A stretch of 55,200 nt of DNA from a virus. Positions 18,347-24,860 of this stretch are shown here, one piece after another (positions within the stretch are counted from its first letter, which is position 1; the number at the start of each line of letters is the position of its first letter). The notes below the pieces were generated by a model that searched no databases, was not told where the DNA came from, and was given only the letters and a program-made list of their open reading frames with translations. The stretch lies in IMG/VR virus record IMGVR_UViG_3300046694_000640, positions 1 through 55,200 of that record; one strand, written 5' to 3'. The position numbers were made by a program, and so were the translations under genes.

Positions 18347-19425
18347 TATGCCTGAACTACTTTAGTGTCTAACTGGAATACCTGCTCAACGCCGTTGATA
18401 ACCGGCACTCGCCGTGCCTGGACATCTGTCCACTCGCCAAATGGCTTATGAGTAACGTATTTGGATACCAGAGTGCCTAAATCCGCGTTTACATAGTCCA
18501 CTGCTTTTGAGCGGTGACTATCCTCAACAGGTTTTTTCCAAACTAAGTCACCTACGTTGTTGTCAGTTAACAGGATTATTTTACCTTCATCCCATGCCTT
18601 AACAGTTTTCTTAACGCCATCTTTCTCAAATTTAACTGAGCGATCTACGATATCGAATTGAAGGCCGGTTTCATCCTGCCATACTTCTAAAAACTGTTTG
18701 TAGGTAGGGGTTGGTTTGGTGTTGCCAAAATTACCTATACTTGTGGCGTATAAGTCTTTACCCTCAACTGATCTACGAGCCAGGTTAAAGGTCACCTTAT
18801 CCATCATGATGTAAGAAACTGTATATCCGGCATCAGAAGCTAAGGCAATCAAGTTATTTACGTCAGTAATTGGAGTTGAACTGCCAACATTTGACCACAC
18901 AAAAGGCACACCGGCTTTGTTGATATCCAAGTACCCGTAGTTTACACGCACACCGGTACCAACATTGTCTGAATCAGTTAAAGCAATACCAGATGATAGT
19001 CCGCGAAGGAATAAGTATTCTGTTTGCTCCTCAACACCGATTAAACCACGTTTAGCATCGTCGAACAGATCAGTCAGGATATCTGATATATCAGCATTTT
19101 TAGCTATCAGGGTATCTAACTGATCCAGCTGATTCTCGTTCATCTTCATCTCCATACCCAGTTTTGGGATATCTCCTGAAGCAGTGGCAATAGCCGGACG
19201 AGTTTTTAATGGCAGTGGGCTGTCCATAGCAACAACATCAGCAGCCACATTTTGGTTATCGGCAGTGATAGAGCTCCATTTACCGTCTACGGACTGCTTT
19301 GGAGTAAGCATCGTTTTGTAACGGTATTTTAGAGGATCTTTGCTGCCATTGATGGTTTTAGTGACCAGTGCCACAAAACCGGTGAAGTACTTTTGTATGT
19401 ACTTAACAAATTTTGATTGTTCCAT
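18346..19425 (-). CDS. Major capsid protein (phage capsid E-like)
   Basis: A 359-residue protein between the decoration protein and the connectors, in the standard lambda-like head order (scaffold, decoration, capsid). The pattern fits the gpE-type HK97-fold family: an extended N-arm, PLPLKTRPAIATASGDIPKL, a spine helix region (IEEQTEYLFLRGLSSGIALT-like stretch at about 130-150), the sensor-like DAGYTVSYIMMDKVTFNLA and a C-terminal P/A-domain region (GKIILLTDNNVGDLVWKKP). It has no protease domain. It overlaps the decoration gene by one base. Confidence 0.9.
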   Translation of the reverse strand: MEQSKFVKYIQKYFTGFVALVTKTINGSKDPLKYRYKTMLTPKQSVDGKWSSITADNQNVAADVVAMDSPLPLKTRPAIATASGDIPKLGMEMKMNENQLDQLDTLIAKNADISDILTDLFDDAKRGLIGVEEQTEYLFLRGLSSGIALTDSDNVGTGVRVNYGYLDINKAGVPFVWSNVGSSTPITDVNNLIALASDAGYTVSYIMMDKVTFNLARRSVEGKDLYATSIGNFGNTKPTPTYKQFLEVWQDETGLQFDIVDRSVKFEKDGVKKTVKAWDEGKIILLTDNNVGDLVWKKPVEDSHRSKAVDYVNADLGTLVSKYVTHKPFGEWTDVQARRVPVINGVEQVFQLDTKVVQA

Positions 19426-20099
19426 TATGATAAGTCTCCTCTGAATTTAATTAGGTTATTAGTTGCGGTCAGGAACGCTGATTTGATGCCAGATACTGGG
19501 AATGGAGAAGCATTTTCATTCACCCATCCTTCCAACATCACACCTGCAAAAGGTCGTTTAGTTAAGATAGATGCTACCAGAATGCCAGCGTAAGTATGTC
19601 CTGATGGCAAAGAGCCGTAAGCTGCTGCAACGTCTGCGATTGATGCTACAGGGATCGATGCGCCCGAGCCAGTGCCGCCTGCATAAATACCAGGGATAGC
19701 CAATACATCGCCTACAATGTAGCCTTCTCCGGCTTTTGTAATGGTTACAGTGCTTACCACGGTGCTGCCTACTACTATTGTAGCTAAGGCACCTTTACCA
19801 GAGCCACCTAAAAGAGGTACGTTCTCGTAAGTACCGTTAGCGTAACCCGTACCAGGTGTAACCGTACCGACCGAAGCAACACCGGCAGAAGCTAACTCTG
19901 TTGCAGGCATCGGCTTATAGTTACCTGTCGCAGTTTCTCTTATAATGACGTGCCCTGCTTGCAACACGTCATATGCGTACCCGGTCACATCAAGTGACTT
20001 GCCGCCAGGGATTGAAAAGTCGTTTTTGATAATAACAATGCTGTCAAGCGAGCTATTTACCTGTACGCCTTTATCCACTAAATCAACAACTACTGCCAT
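19425..20099 (-). CDS. Capsid decoration (gpD-like) protein with glycine-rich insertion
   Basis: A 224-residue protein directly before the capsid gene. The N-terminal part (GKSLDVTGYAYDVLQAGHVI, IRETATGNYKPMP) and the C-terminal part (HTYAGILVASILTKRPFAGV, MLEGWVNENASPF) resemble head-decoration proteins that trim the capsid surface. Between them (about 75-155) lies a Gly/Thr-rich block with imperfect repeats (TVTPGTGYANGTYENVPLLG, TITKAGEGYIVGDVLAIPG), likely a surface-exposed beta insertion. Such insertions are common in phage virion proteins that touch the host surface. Its stop is followed by the capsid ATG with a 1-base overlap. Confidence 0.75.
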   Translation of the reverse strand: MAVVVDLVDKGVQVNSSLDSIVIIKNDFSIPGGKSLDVTGYAYDVLQAGHVIIRETATGNYKPMPATELASAGVASVGTVTPGTGYANGTYENVPLLGGSGKGALATIVVGSTVVSTVTITKAGEGYIVGDVLAIPGIYAGGTGSGASIPVASIADVAAAYGSLPSGHTYAGILVASILTKRPFAGVMLEGWVNENASPFPVSGIKSAFLTATNNLIKFRGDLS

Positions 20100-20103
20100 T
20101 TAT

Positions 20104-20784
20104 TTAAAGTTTAAAGTTTTTAAATGCTGCATCTATTTCGGCTTGTGATGCTTCGCCTTTTTTTGTTTCAGTACTAACCCCTGATCCAGAGGGCCTATCA
20201 CCACCCAATCCACCGTTAGCTTCTTCCTGAACAGCCCCTGCATGATCATCTTTGGTATCTTCAAGGAATGTTTTGAAATCCTCGTCATCCTTAAAAGTGA
20301 TCCTGTCGAATCGTTTCAGTTCTTTAGCTTGGTATGCTTCAGAAGTGCCCTCCATTGATTTAATGAACTGCTCCCTTCGGGTCGATGCCACTTTTTCGCC
20401 TTTGATTGAGGTGATTTCATCACGCAAAAGCTTATTTTGTTCAGCCTGCTGTTTCATGAATGTTTTCATCCATTCAGGAGTATCTGCAGGTAATTCATCA
20501 GGCTCTGGCGTTTTGCCTTCTTCAATTGCCTTTAATCTTGCTGCTTCCTTATCAGCTTTTATCTTTGCTTCTTTTGCCCTTTCGTGATCATCAAGTGCCG
20601 CTATATCCTTGAATGGAGTAAGCTCGTTAATGGTGTCCAGGTTGGCATCAATGGCCGCATCATCCGATTCATCAGTGAGACCTTTTTCTGCGCGGGTTAC
20701 AATTGCATCGATACGTTTTTGAGATAAGTTTACTCCTGCGGCCTTAACCTTCAGTCGTGCTGCGATCTTAATTTTAAGTGACAT
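20104..20784 (-). CDS. Capsid scaffolding protein
   Basis: A 226-residue, highly charged, helical protein preceding decoration and capsid genes, the position of the internal scaffold. Features: a basic N-terminus (SLKIKIAARLKVKAAGVNLS), a charged coiled coil (about 85-140, HERAKEAKIKADKEAARL), and a disordered Gly/Ser stretch before a conserved C-terminal helix (EASQAEIDAAFKNFKL) that would bind capsid protein. The open frame extends to 20865, but the ATG at 20784 is preferred: the upstream 27 residues do not look like scaffold sequence. It is the first gene of the head operon and lies below a copy of the shared promoter box. Confidence 0.82.
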   Translation of the reverse strand: MSLKIKIAARLKVKAAGVNLSQKRIDAIVTRAEKGLTDESDDAAIDANLDTINELTPFKDIAALDDHERAKEAKIKADKEAARLKAIEEGKTPEPDELPADTPEWMKTFMKQQAEQNKLLRDEITSIKGEKVASTRREQFIKSMEGTSEAYQAKELKRFDRITFKDDEDFKTFLEDTKDDHAGAVQEEANGGLGGDRPSGSGVSTETKKGEASQAEIDAAFKNFKL

Positions 20785-20917
20785 AATGTTAAATTGGGTG
20801 ATTGCTAAGTTGCATCCGTTAATTACTCGTACTACACCTTGCGGATATGCCACGAATTTACCCATGTATGGGCTGGTGCTAAAGTTTGCGGACTTACTAA
20901 GTAGGGTTAGAAAATCC

Positions 20918-20942
20918 TATCGAAACCAAACAAACATTTGAT
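20918..20942 (-). promoter_or_regulatory. Degenerate copy of the shared promoter box ahead of the head operon
   Basis: Minus-strand AT-CAAATGTTTG followed by 8 bases and CGATA (20922-20918), matching the other boxes except for one changed base in the first half-site. No clear TAnnTTTG element was found at the right spacing, so promoter activity is uncertain. It lies between the cargo-block terminator and the scaffold gene, where a late promoter is needed. Confidence 0.5.
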
Positions 20943-20961
20943 GACCGAACCCTGTAAAAAC

Positions 20962-20992
20962 AAAAAAGCCTCACCAAATGGTAAAGCTTTTT
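20962..20992 (-). terminator. Intrinsic terminator at the end of the tRNA/RlmN cargo operon
   Basis: On the minus strand the RNA forms AAAAGCTTTACC-ATTT-GGTGAGGCTTTT, with two G.U pairs, then a U-tract. Compensating wobble pairs exist only on this strand, which supports minus-strand termination. It separates the cargo block from the head operon. Confidence 0.8.
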
Positions 20993-21011
20993 AAAATTAT
21001 ATGAGTAGAGG

Positions 21012-21137
21012 TCAGTCAAGAATTGAGTTGTGATCGCCGGTGTCGTCCCGCCGGTTAAACTCTTTAACCAATAATGTGAATCGCCAAATGAAGATAGCGG
21101 CTAAGGTTATGAATATGATGATGGATATGGTTTTCAT
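21012..21137 (-). CDS. 41-residue single-pass membrane protein
   Basis: The ATG overlaps the stop of the radical-SAM gene in an ATGA junction, which supports expression. The protein has a membrane helix at residues 3-19 (TISIIIFITLAAIFIWR) and a charged tail with EFNRRDDTGD. No family is recognised. It is one of several mini membrane proteins in this phage arranged as the second gene of an ATGA pair. It is followed by about 20 bases and then the operon terminator. Confidence 0.6.
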   Translation of the reverse strand: MKTISIIIFITLAAIFIWRFTLLVKEFNRRDDTGDHNSILD

Positions 21138-22069
21138 GATTCTGTTGGGGTATGGATAACATCAAGGCCAAAGCCCACTGATTTTTTAGCTTTATCTGGA
21201 TTGTTTTGCATCCAGTTTTGAACAAACCAAAGTTGTCCACAACCACCGCCAATATCATCTTGACCAGCAGGATCAAACATTCGGGTTGAAAACCCTAATT
21301 CGTTCAGGTACCCCATAAATATGCTTGCAAGGGTTCTTTGACGTTCATTTGCGGCGGCAATACTCTCATCTCGTTCACAAATTACTGAAATAGTTGCCTG
21401 CCATACATTAGGATCAAAAACATTACCTATAAGCATTGCATCGATTTCGGATGAATTCTTATCACCAGCGCAATAATTAAAAAACGGCTGCCTGCCTGTA
21501 CGGATAAGGAAAACTTCACCCACTTCAGATATTTCTTTCAAAGTCAATTTTGATTTGAAAGGGATTAACTCGTTTCTTTTTTGATCAGTTGGTTCATGGA
21601 CTGAAAACTGAAGGCCAACGGTAGGTATTCTTTCAGCCATCAGCATTACCGGTTCGTAATCTATACGAGGGCCGATAGTGCTTATCAATAGCCTGGCTTC
21701 AGGATACTTTGCGTAAAGTATTTCAAATGCCTTTTCCAGTTCCTTGAAGTTAAGCAGGGGTTCGCCCATACTCATTACCATGATCTGAAAGCGTTTGATT
21801 TTGGCCGCGTCTATGTTTTGGCTCTCAAGGCAATGATCAACCTGGTAAACTATTTCTTCAGCCTTCAAGCTGCGAACAAAGTAATCACCGGCACCGCAAA
21901 AACGGCAACCAACAGGGCAACCGCTTTGTGTTGAGCAACAAATTACAGTCCGATCTTCATAGGTTGGGTATTTGTAAAGAACCGCTTCAGCAACGGCACT
22001 TTCTTTCTCAAAAACGAATTTCATTACGTTCTCGTCAGAACTTTGGATTGATTTAATATTTGTAAACAT
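21134..22069 (-). CDS. RlmN/Cfr-family radical SAM RNA methyltransferase
   Basis: A 311-residue enzyme of the family that methylates C2 or C8 of adenosine in 23S rRNA (and, for RlmN, some tRNAs). It carries the CxxxCxxC cluster motif at Cys51/55/58, a preceding Cys44 spaced as in the catalytic Cys118 of E. coli RlmN, the GEP motif at 101-103 and the C-terminal CGQL motif with Cys276, equivalent to the methyl-carrying Cys355. So both catalytic cysteines are present. It is shorter than chromosomal RlmN (about 380) because the N-terminal helix-hairpin-helix accessory domain is missing. It is co-oriented with three phage tRNAs, suggesting a translation-related role during infection. The substrate (rRNA position or tRNA) cannot be told from sequence. 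Confidence 0.88.
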   Translation of the reverse strand: MFTNIKSIQSSDENVMKFVFEKESAVAEAVLYKYPTYEDRTVICCSTQSGCPVGCRFCGAGDYFVRSLKAEEIVYQVDHCLESQNIDAAKIKRFQIMVMSMGEPLLNFKELEKAFEILYAKYPEARLLISTIGPRIDYEPVMLMAERIPTVGLQFSVHEPTDQKRNELIPFKSKLTLKEISEVGEVFLIRTGRQPFFNYCAGDKNSSEIDAMLIGNVFDPNVWQATISVICERDESIAAANERQRTLASIFMGYLNELGFSTRMFDPAGQDDIGGGCGQLWFVQNWMQNNPDKAKKSVGFGLDVIHTPTES

Positions 22070-22078
22070 GATTTTTTA

Positions 22079-22237
22079 TTAGGGATAAGTTATTAATTCA
22101 AGTAAATCAGCCACCATTTTAGCGGCTGATTCAATAAGTAAAAAACCAACTATTGTTGCACCTATAATTAGGGCTGTGATCAAGCTGCATATGCAAATGA
22201 TGACCACCGATATTATGGATATCCAATTACTGTTCAC
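22079..22237 (-). CDS. 52-residue membrane protein with GTG start
   Basis: A short gene starting GTG at 22237, overlapping the last codons of the upstream gene. It encodes one or two closely packed membrane helices (ISIISVVIICICSLITALII, GATIVGFLLI) followed by an amphipathic tail (AAKMVADLLELITYP). The composition is clearly membrane-protein-like and the frame ends just before the radical-SAM start. No ATG start is available in frame, which lowers confidence. No known family. Confidence 0.5.
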   Translation of the reverse strand: MNSNWISIISVVIICICSLITALIIGATIVGFLLIESAAKMVADLLELITYP

Positions 22238-22469
22238 CGGGCATAGATTCATAATGATAATCTACAGTACTAAACTTAGTACCATTCATATTAGCCAGGT
22301 GCACATTGATTTCTTCGCCCAGGTGCATGCCTACATTCTTTTCGCATTTCCTTAGAAGATTAGTGGTTTGTTCACGCTCCTGATCTAGTGCTTCCGCGAT
22401 CTTGAGGGCTTTGTCGATATTGATAACGCCATTAACTGAGGCGTTTTTGATTGTTTGGGTGATGGTCAT
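22227..22469 (-). CDS. Small hypothetical protein
   Basis: An 80-residue soluble protein with a helical N-terminal half (VINIDKALKIAEALDQERE) and a C-terminal region that contains NVGMHLGEEINVHLANMNG and several His/Glu residues. It lies in the cargo operon after the tRNA region and starts 2 bases after the upstream stop. No recognised family or motif. Confidence 0.6.
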   Translation of the reverse strand: MTITQTIKNASVNGVINIDKALKIAEALDQEREQTTNLLRKCEKNVGMHLGEEINVHLANMNGTKFSTVDYHYESMPGEQ

Positions 22470-22471
22470 TA

Positions 22472-22654
22472 TTATTTATTTAATTCAGTGATTAAAGCAT
22501 CAGCGAGGTTAACAGATATCTGCACACACTCAAAATCTGATGCATAATTTGCCCCGTGGTTGGATAGCAATCCCTGCAGGGCCATAGCGGCGAAATACTC
22601 TTTCTTGGTTAAGCCTGGTTCAGGTGAGGATATCAGGTCGTTTGGATTGGTCAA
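22472..22654 (-). CDS. Small conserved phage protein
   Basis: A 60-residue protein with the pattern TKKEYFAAMALQGLLSN ... AVNLADALITELNK, a signature I have seen repeatedly in small phage proteins annotated only as hypothetical (two helices with a conserved ADAL tail). It overlaps the upstream gene by 4 bases (ATGA). The role is unknown. Confidence 0.65.
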   Translation of the reverse strand: MTNPNDLISSPEPGLTKKEYFAAMALQGLLSNHGANYASDFECVQISVNLADALITELNK

Positions 22655-22968
22655 TTTGCTTTCCTCCTTTTCAATTTAGCATTATGCGAATACCTTAACT
22701 GGTTACTACGTTTGGTACCGCCACGGCCGAAACGCTGGCCATATTCTTTAGGTGATAGGCCGTAAGGATTAGATGGTGCAAAATCGAGGCCACCAGCAAC
22801 ATCGTTGACAGTGATCTTTTCTTTTTTAGATTTACGATCTGTGGTAGCTTTATACTCAACGGTACTTGCTGCTGATTGAGTGTGAGCGGAGGCAACTTGC
22901 CCAGCACCGGCGAGACCTGCCATAGCAAGGCCGCTTAATAATAGGTTTTTTGTGAAATTTCTACGCAT
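22651..22968 (-). CDS. Small basic protein with signal-peptide-like N-terminus
   Basis: From the ATG at 22968 (MRRNFTKNLLLSGLAM) the protein has 105 residues; an earlier start at 22992 adds eight. Residues 1-27 look like a signal peptide ending in VASA-H. The mature part is Lys/Arg-rich (DRKSKKEKITVNDVAGGLD, GRGGTKRSNQLRYSH, AKLKRRKAN). An exported basic protein could bind envelope polymers, but the tail also resembles nucleic-acid-binding or ribosomal-type sequence. It is the first protein gene after the tRNAs. Confidence 0.55.
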   Translation of the reverse strand: MRRNFTKNLLLSGLAMAGLAGAGQVASAHTQSAASTVEYKATTDRKSKKEKITVNDVAGGLDFAPSNPYGLSPKEYGQRFGRGGTKRSNQLRYSHNAKLKRRKAN

Positions 22969-22992
22969 GGTTATATTGTTTGATACTGACAA

Positions 22993-23180
22993 AGGCCCTT
23001 GTCGGGCCAGTATGTCAAGCTATTCCTACCATGGCGCTGAAATAATTACACTGCTCGCGCCTTCATCAATTACAAGCTAAGATTGCCACCTGTGAGGGTC
23101 TTGTAATTGCATTATGGTAGTTCTCATTGCATCAAGCGGGATGCACACGGTCTCATGGAGCAACAACCTCACAGTACGAT
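22993..23180 (-). other. Non-coding stretch downstream of tRNA-Trp
   Basis: I see no coding frame. It holds hairpins: GGCCC/GGGCC near 22994-23010 nested in ATACTG/CAGTAT, a 10-bp inverted repeat CAATTACAAG/CTTGTAATTG (23067-23109), and GCATC/GATGC near 23130. Together with the tRNA spacers it looks like a structured RNA leader of the cargo operon. Confidence 0.5.
23067..23109. repeat. 10-bp perfect inverted repeat
   Basis: CAATTACAAG at 23067-23076 and CTTGTAATTG at 23100-23109 with a 23-base loop. It is not followed by a U-tract on either strand, so a structural or processing role is more likely than termination. Confidence 0.65.
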
Positions 23181-23253
23181 GCACACCTAAGGGAATCGAA
23201 CCCATAACTACAGTTTTGGAGACCGTTGTTTTACCAGTTAAACTATCGGTGCG
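23181..23253 (-). tRNA. tRNA-Trp (CCA anticodon)
   Basis: A cloverleaf on the minus strand: D arm GTTT/AAAC, anticodon stem ACGGT/ACTGT with loop CTCCAAA (anticodon CCA) and T arm with GGGTTCGATTCCC. The acceptor pairs CGCACC with GGTGTG. There is one extra base before the D stem and one mismatch in the T stem, so it is slightly degenerate. CCA is not encoded. It is part of a phage tRNA set. Confidence 0.78.
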
Positions 23254-23348
23254 TTTTGCAGGGAATAGTTACTCACCCTACTATGGCTCATGGAACTTTA
23301 AAGCCTTCAACCGTTTTTTGTTATACCGCTACAGTCATTATGCGGGTA

Positions 23349-23425
23349 TGGTGGAGAAGAACGGATTCGAACCGTTGACATCCTGATTGCAAATCAGGCG
23401 CTCTATCCATCTGAGCTACAACCCC
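23349..23425 (-). tRNA. tRNA-Ala (TGC anticodon)
   Basis: A cloverleaf with GTAGCTCAGATGG D arm, anticodon stem CCTGA/TCAGG, loop TTTGCAA (anticodon TGC) and T arm AACGG-TTCGAAT-CCGTT. The G3.T70 wobble that identifies alanine tRNAs is present. The 3' CCA is encoded. Two T.T mismatches sit in the acceptor stem at positions 5 and 6. Confidence 0.88.
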
Positions 23426-23990
23426 ATTTTGTCCGTCTTTCCGGACTGTCATTACTCGATTTTCATTTCGGGTGTAACTCCCTGCACGTGTTATCCACCC
23501 ACGGGATGGTAGCTTTGCTGCCCTTTAGGGTTTTACGCTTCCATTGGCTACTAATGGCCTTGCCTTTCCAAGGTGTCACGATTTTATGAGTTTGCTGGAC
23601 AATTGTTTTGCCACACTATTACACCGTACTCATTTGGAGGGCATTCGCTACAGCTCGCTATTGCCATTTACTTTATTTCAGCTGGGTAAAGAATTTCTTT
23701 AACCGACTTACAAGGATTGCCCTAAGCGGTTGTTTTGTTTTAACTAAGGTAGCCGGATGGTGTATCGCATGCTACCTATACCCATTTGCATGTATATGGG
23801 TTAAACTCCTAACATAGCCCCGGCATTTTACACCGGGGCTTCTTTCGTCTGCTACGGCCCGCGTCACCATTTTTCGTTTTCCATCAGTAACTAAATTACT
23901 GCCTCGAATAAAAACTGTATTGATGGCTGCCAGTTTCTATTACACTCCGATCGCTTTATATGGCCCTTCTCTCTGTTGGTTGTTGGAATG
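23426..23990 (-). other. Structured non-coding spacer between tRNA-Gln and tRNA-Ala
   Basis: No convincing coding frame in 565 bases, although short start-stop stretches exist. On the minus strand the sequence is a chain of perfect short hairpins: CCATCA/TGATGG with CAGTAA/TTACTG inside, AGCCCCGG/CCGGGGCT (near 23816-23840), ACCCAT/ATGGGT, GGTAGC/GCTACC, AACCG/CGGTT, ATGAGT/ACTCAT, CCTTG/CAAGG and GTCCG/CGGAC beside tRNA-Ala. It could hold processing signals, a small regulatory RNA, or remains of further tRNAs. Confidence 0.5.
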
Positions 23991-24064
23991 TTACACAGTT
24001 AGGATTCGAACCTAAAACCTTTTGAACCAAAATCAAACGCTCTACCAGGTTGAGCTACTATGCA
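23991..24064 (-). tRNA. tRNA-Gln (TTG anticodon)
   Basis: All four stems pair: acceptor TGCATAG/CTGTGTA (with U1-A72, typical of glutamine tRNA), D arm GCTC/GAGC, anticodon stem TTTGA/TCAAA with loop TTTTGGT (anticodon TTG), T arm TTAGG/CCTAA around TTCGAAT. The discriminator is A and CCA is not encoded. First gene downstream of the cargo promoter. Confidence 0.9.
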
Positions 24065-24136
24065 ATGTTTAACAAATTAAGACCAGCAATTACTCACTGA
24101 TCTTAACCTCTTTCCCCTATTAATTAAAATACGATA

Positions 24137-24175
24137 CGAATATAGTTATTTATCGTAAATAAACAAACATTTGTT
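24137..24175 (-). promoter_or_regulatory. Cargo-operon promoter with shared box
   Basis: Minus strand: AACAAATGTTTG (24175-24164), 8 bases, CGATA (24155-24151), and a -7 element TATATTCG (24144-24137), one mismatch from TAnnTTTG, exactly 19 bases after the TTTG. It points at tRNA-Gln and the rest of the cargo block. Confidence 0.75.
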
Positions 24176-24180
24176 TGATT

Positions 24181-24579
24181 TTATTTTATTTTTCTTAAAA
24201 GGTTCAAACATTGCAGCATCAGATGAGTGTGCAAGTAAGCTTCTGCCTCATGTTCCCGGTTACGATCAAGTATCTTAGGCAAATAGAACTGGCAGATGTG
24301 GAGGCACTCATGAGCCAGCGTGGCGTAGTGCTGATCAGTGAATTTAAACTTTCGGTTGATGACGATATAATACAAATCAGATTTACCAGCGATCCTACGC
24401 ATCGCGCAATAATCTGTATTATCAATAAACTCCTTTTCACCTTTAATTGCGGCAATCAATTCATGGCAATCCTGTTTTTTGAGCTCCTTAATGATCTGTT
24501 TATACTTATATCCATAAACAAAAAGGCATTTACCAGGGTAAACACCGAAATCTATGGATGACATTATGCCTTTTTTCAT
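24181..24579 (-). CDS. Small HExxH putative metallopeptidase
   Basis: A 132-residue protein with the zincin motif HECLH (90-94) followed about 17 residues later by a Glu-rich segment REHEAEAYLH (109-117) that could supply the third zinc ligand. The preceding strand (KSDLYYIVINRKFKFTD) fits the edge strand of a minimal zincin. No signal peptide, so it acts in the cytoplasm or in the virion. It overlaps the DUF6527-like gene by 4 bases (ATGA), forming a pair immediately after the portal gene. The target is unknown; proteolysis is inferred from the motif. Confidence 0.72.
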   Translation of the reverse strand: MKKGIMSSIDFGVYPGKCLFVYGYKYKQIIKELKKQDCHELIAAIKGEKEFIDNTDYCAMRRIAGKSDLYYIVINRKFKFTDQHYATLAHECLHICQFYLPKILDRNREHEAEAYLHTHLMLQCLNLLRKIK

Positions 24580-24860
24580 ACAAAATTAGCTACGTTATCA
24601 GTAATTATATAATGAGATTTGCATTCAAATGCGAAGTTACCAACCGATCCTATGAATGATACCTTATCGCCATTCTCAACCAACCTCCACCACTTAGTAC
24701 CATCATCCAGCGGCATGATAGTCATCTGCCCACAGCCACACAAACAAAGGTGCTTACTGCAATTATGCTCTTTGCTGATATAAACTACACCCTGCTCATA
24801 AAAATCAGGCATCCATTCCACGAATACCGGTTTGATAGTAACTTTCTTTAAGGTTTTCAT
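24576..24860 (-). CDS. DUF6527-like cysteine-rich protein
   Basis: A 94-residue protein with a compact Cys/His-rich core (EHNCSKHLCLCGCGQMT) that could bind zinc, a WWRL motif and the C-terminal pattern SFIGSVGNFAFECKSHYII. I recognise this as the DUF6527 pattern; members are recalled from phages and from bacterial ubiquitin-like gene neighbourhoods. It overlaps the portal stop by one base and the metallopeptidase gene by 4, so the pair looks like a functional unit inserted after the portal. Confidence 0.72.
   Translation of the reverse strand: MKTLKKVTIKPVFVEWMPDFYEQGVVYISKEHNCSKHLCLCGCGQMTIMPLDDGTKWWRLVENGDKVSFIGSVGNFAFECKSHYIITDNVANFV

Noticed and set aside
23608-23817. 69-codon plus-strand open frame within the tRNA region
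   Set aside because: Composition is not protein-like, it opposes the local operon and covers several perfect hairpins.
23740-23830. Possible further tRNA on either strand between tRNA-Gln and tRNA-Ala
   Set aside because: D-arm-like GCCGGATGGT and hairpins exist, but acceptor strands do not pair and no T arm is present. Kept only as structured non-coding DNA.
24181-24860. Bacterial ubiquitin-like conjugation system
   Set aside because: No E1, E2, JAB peptidase or ubiquitin-like gene is encoded here, so only the DUF6527/HExxH pair is reported.
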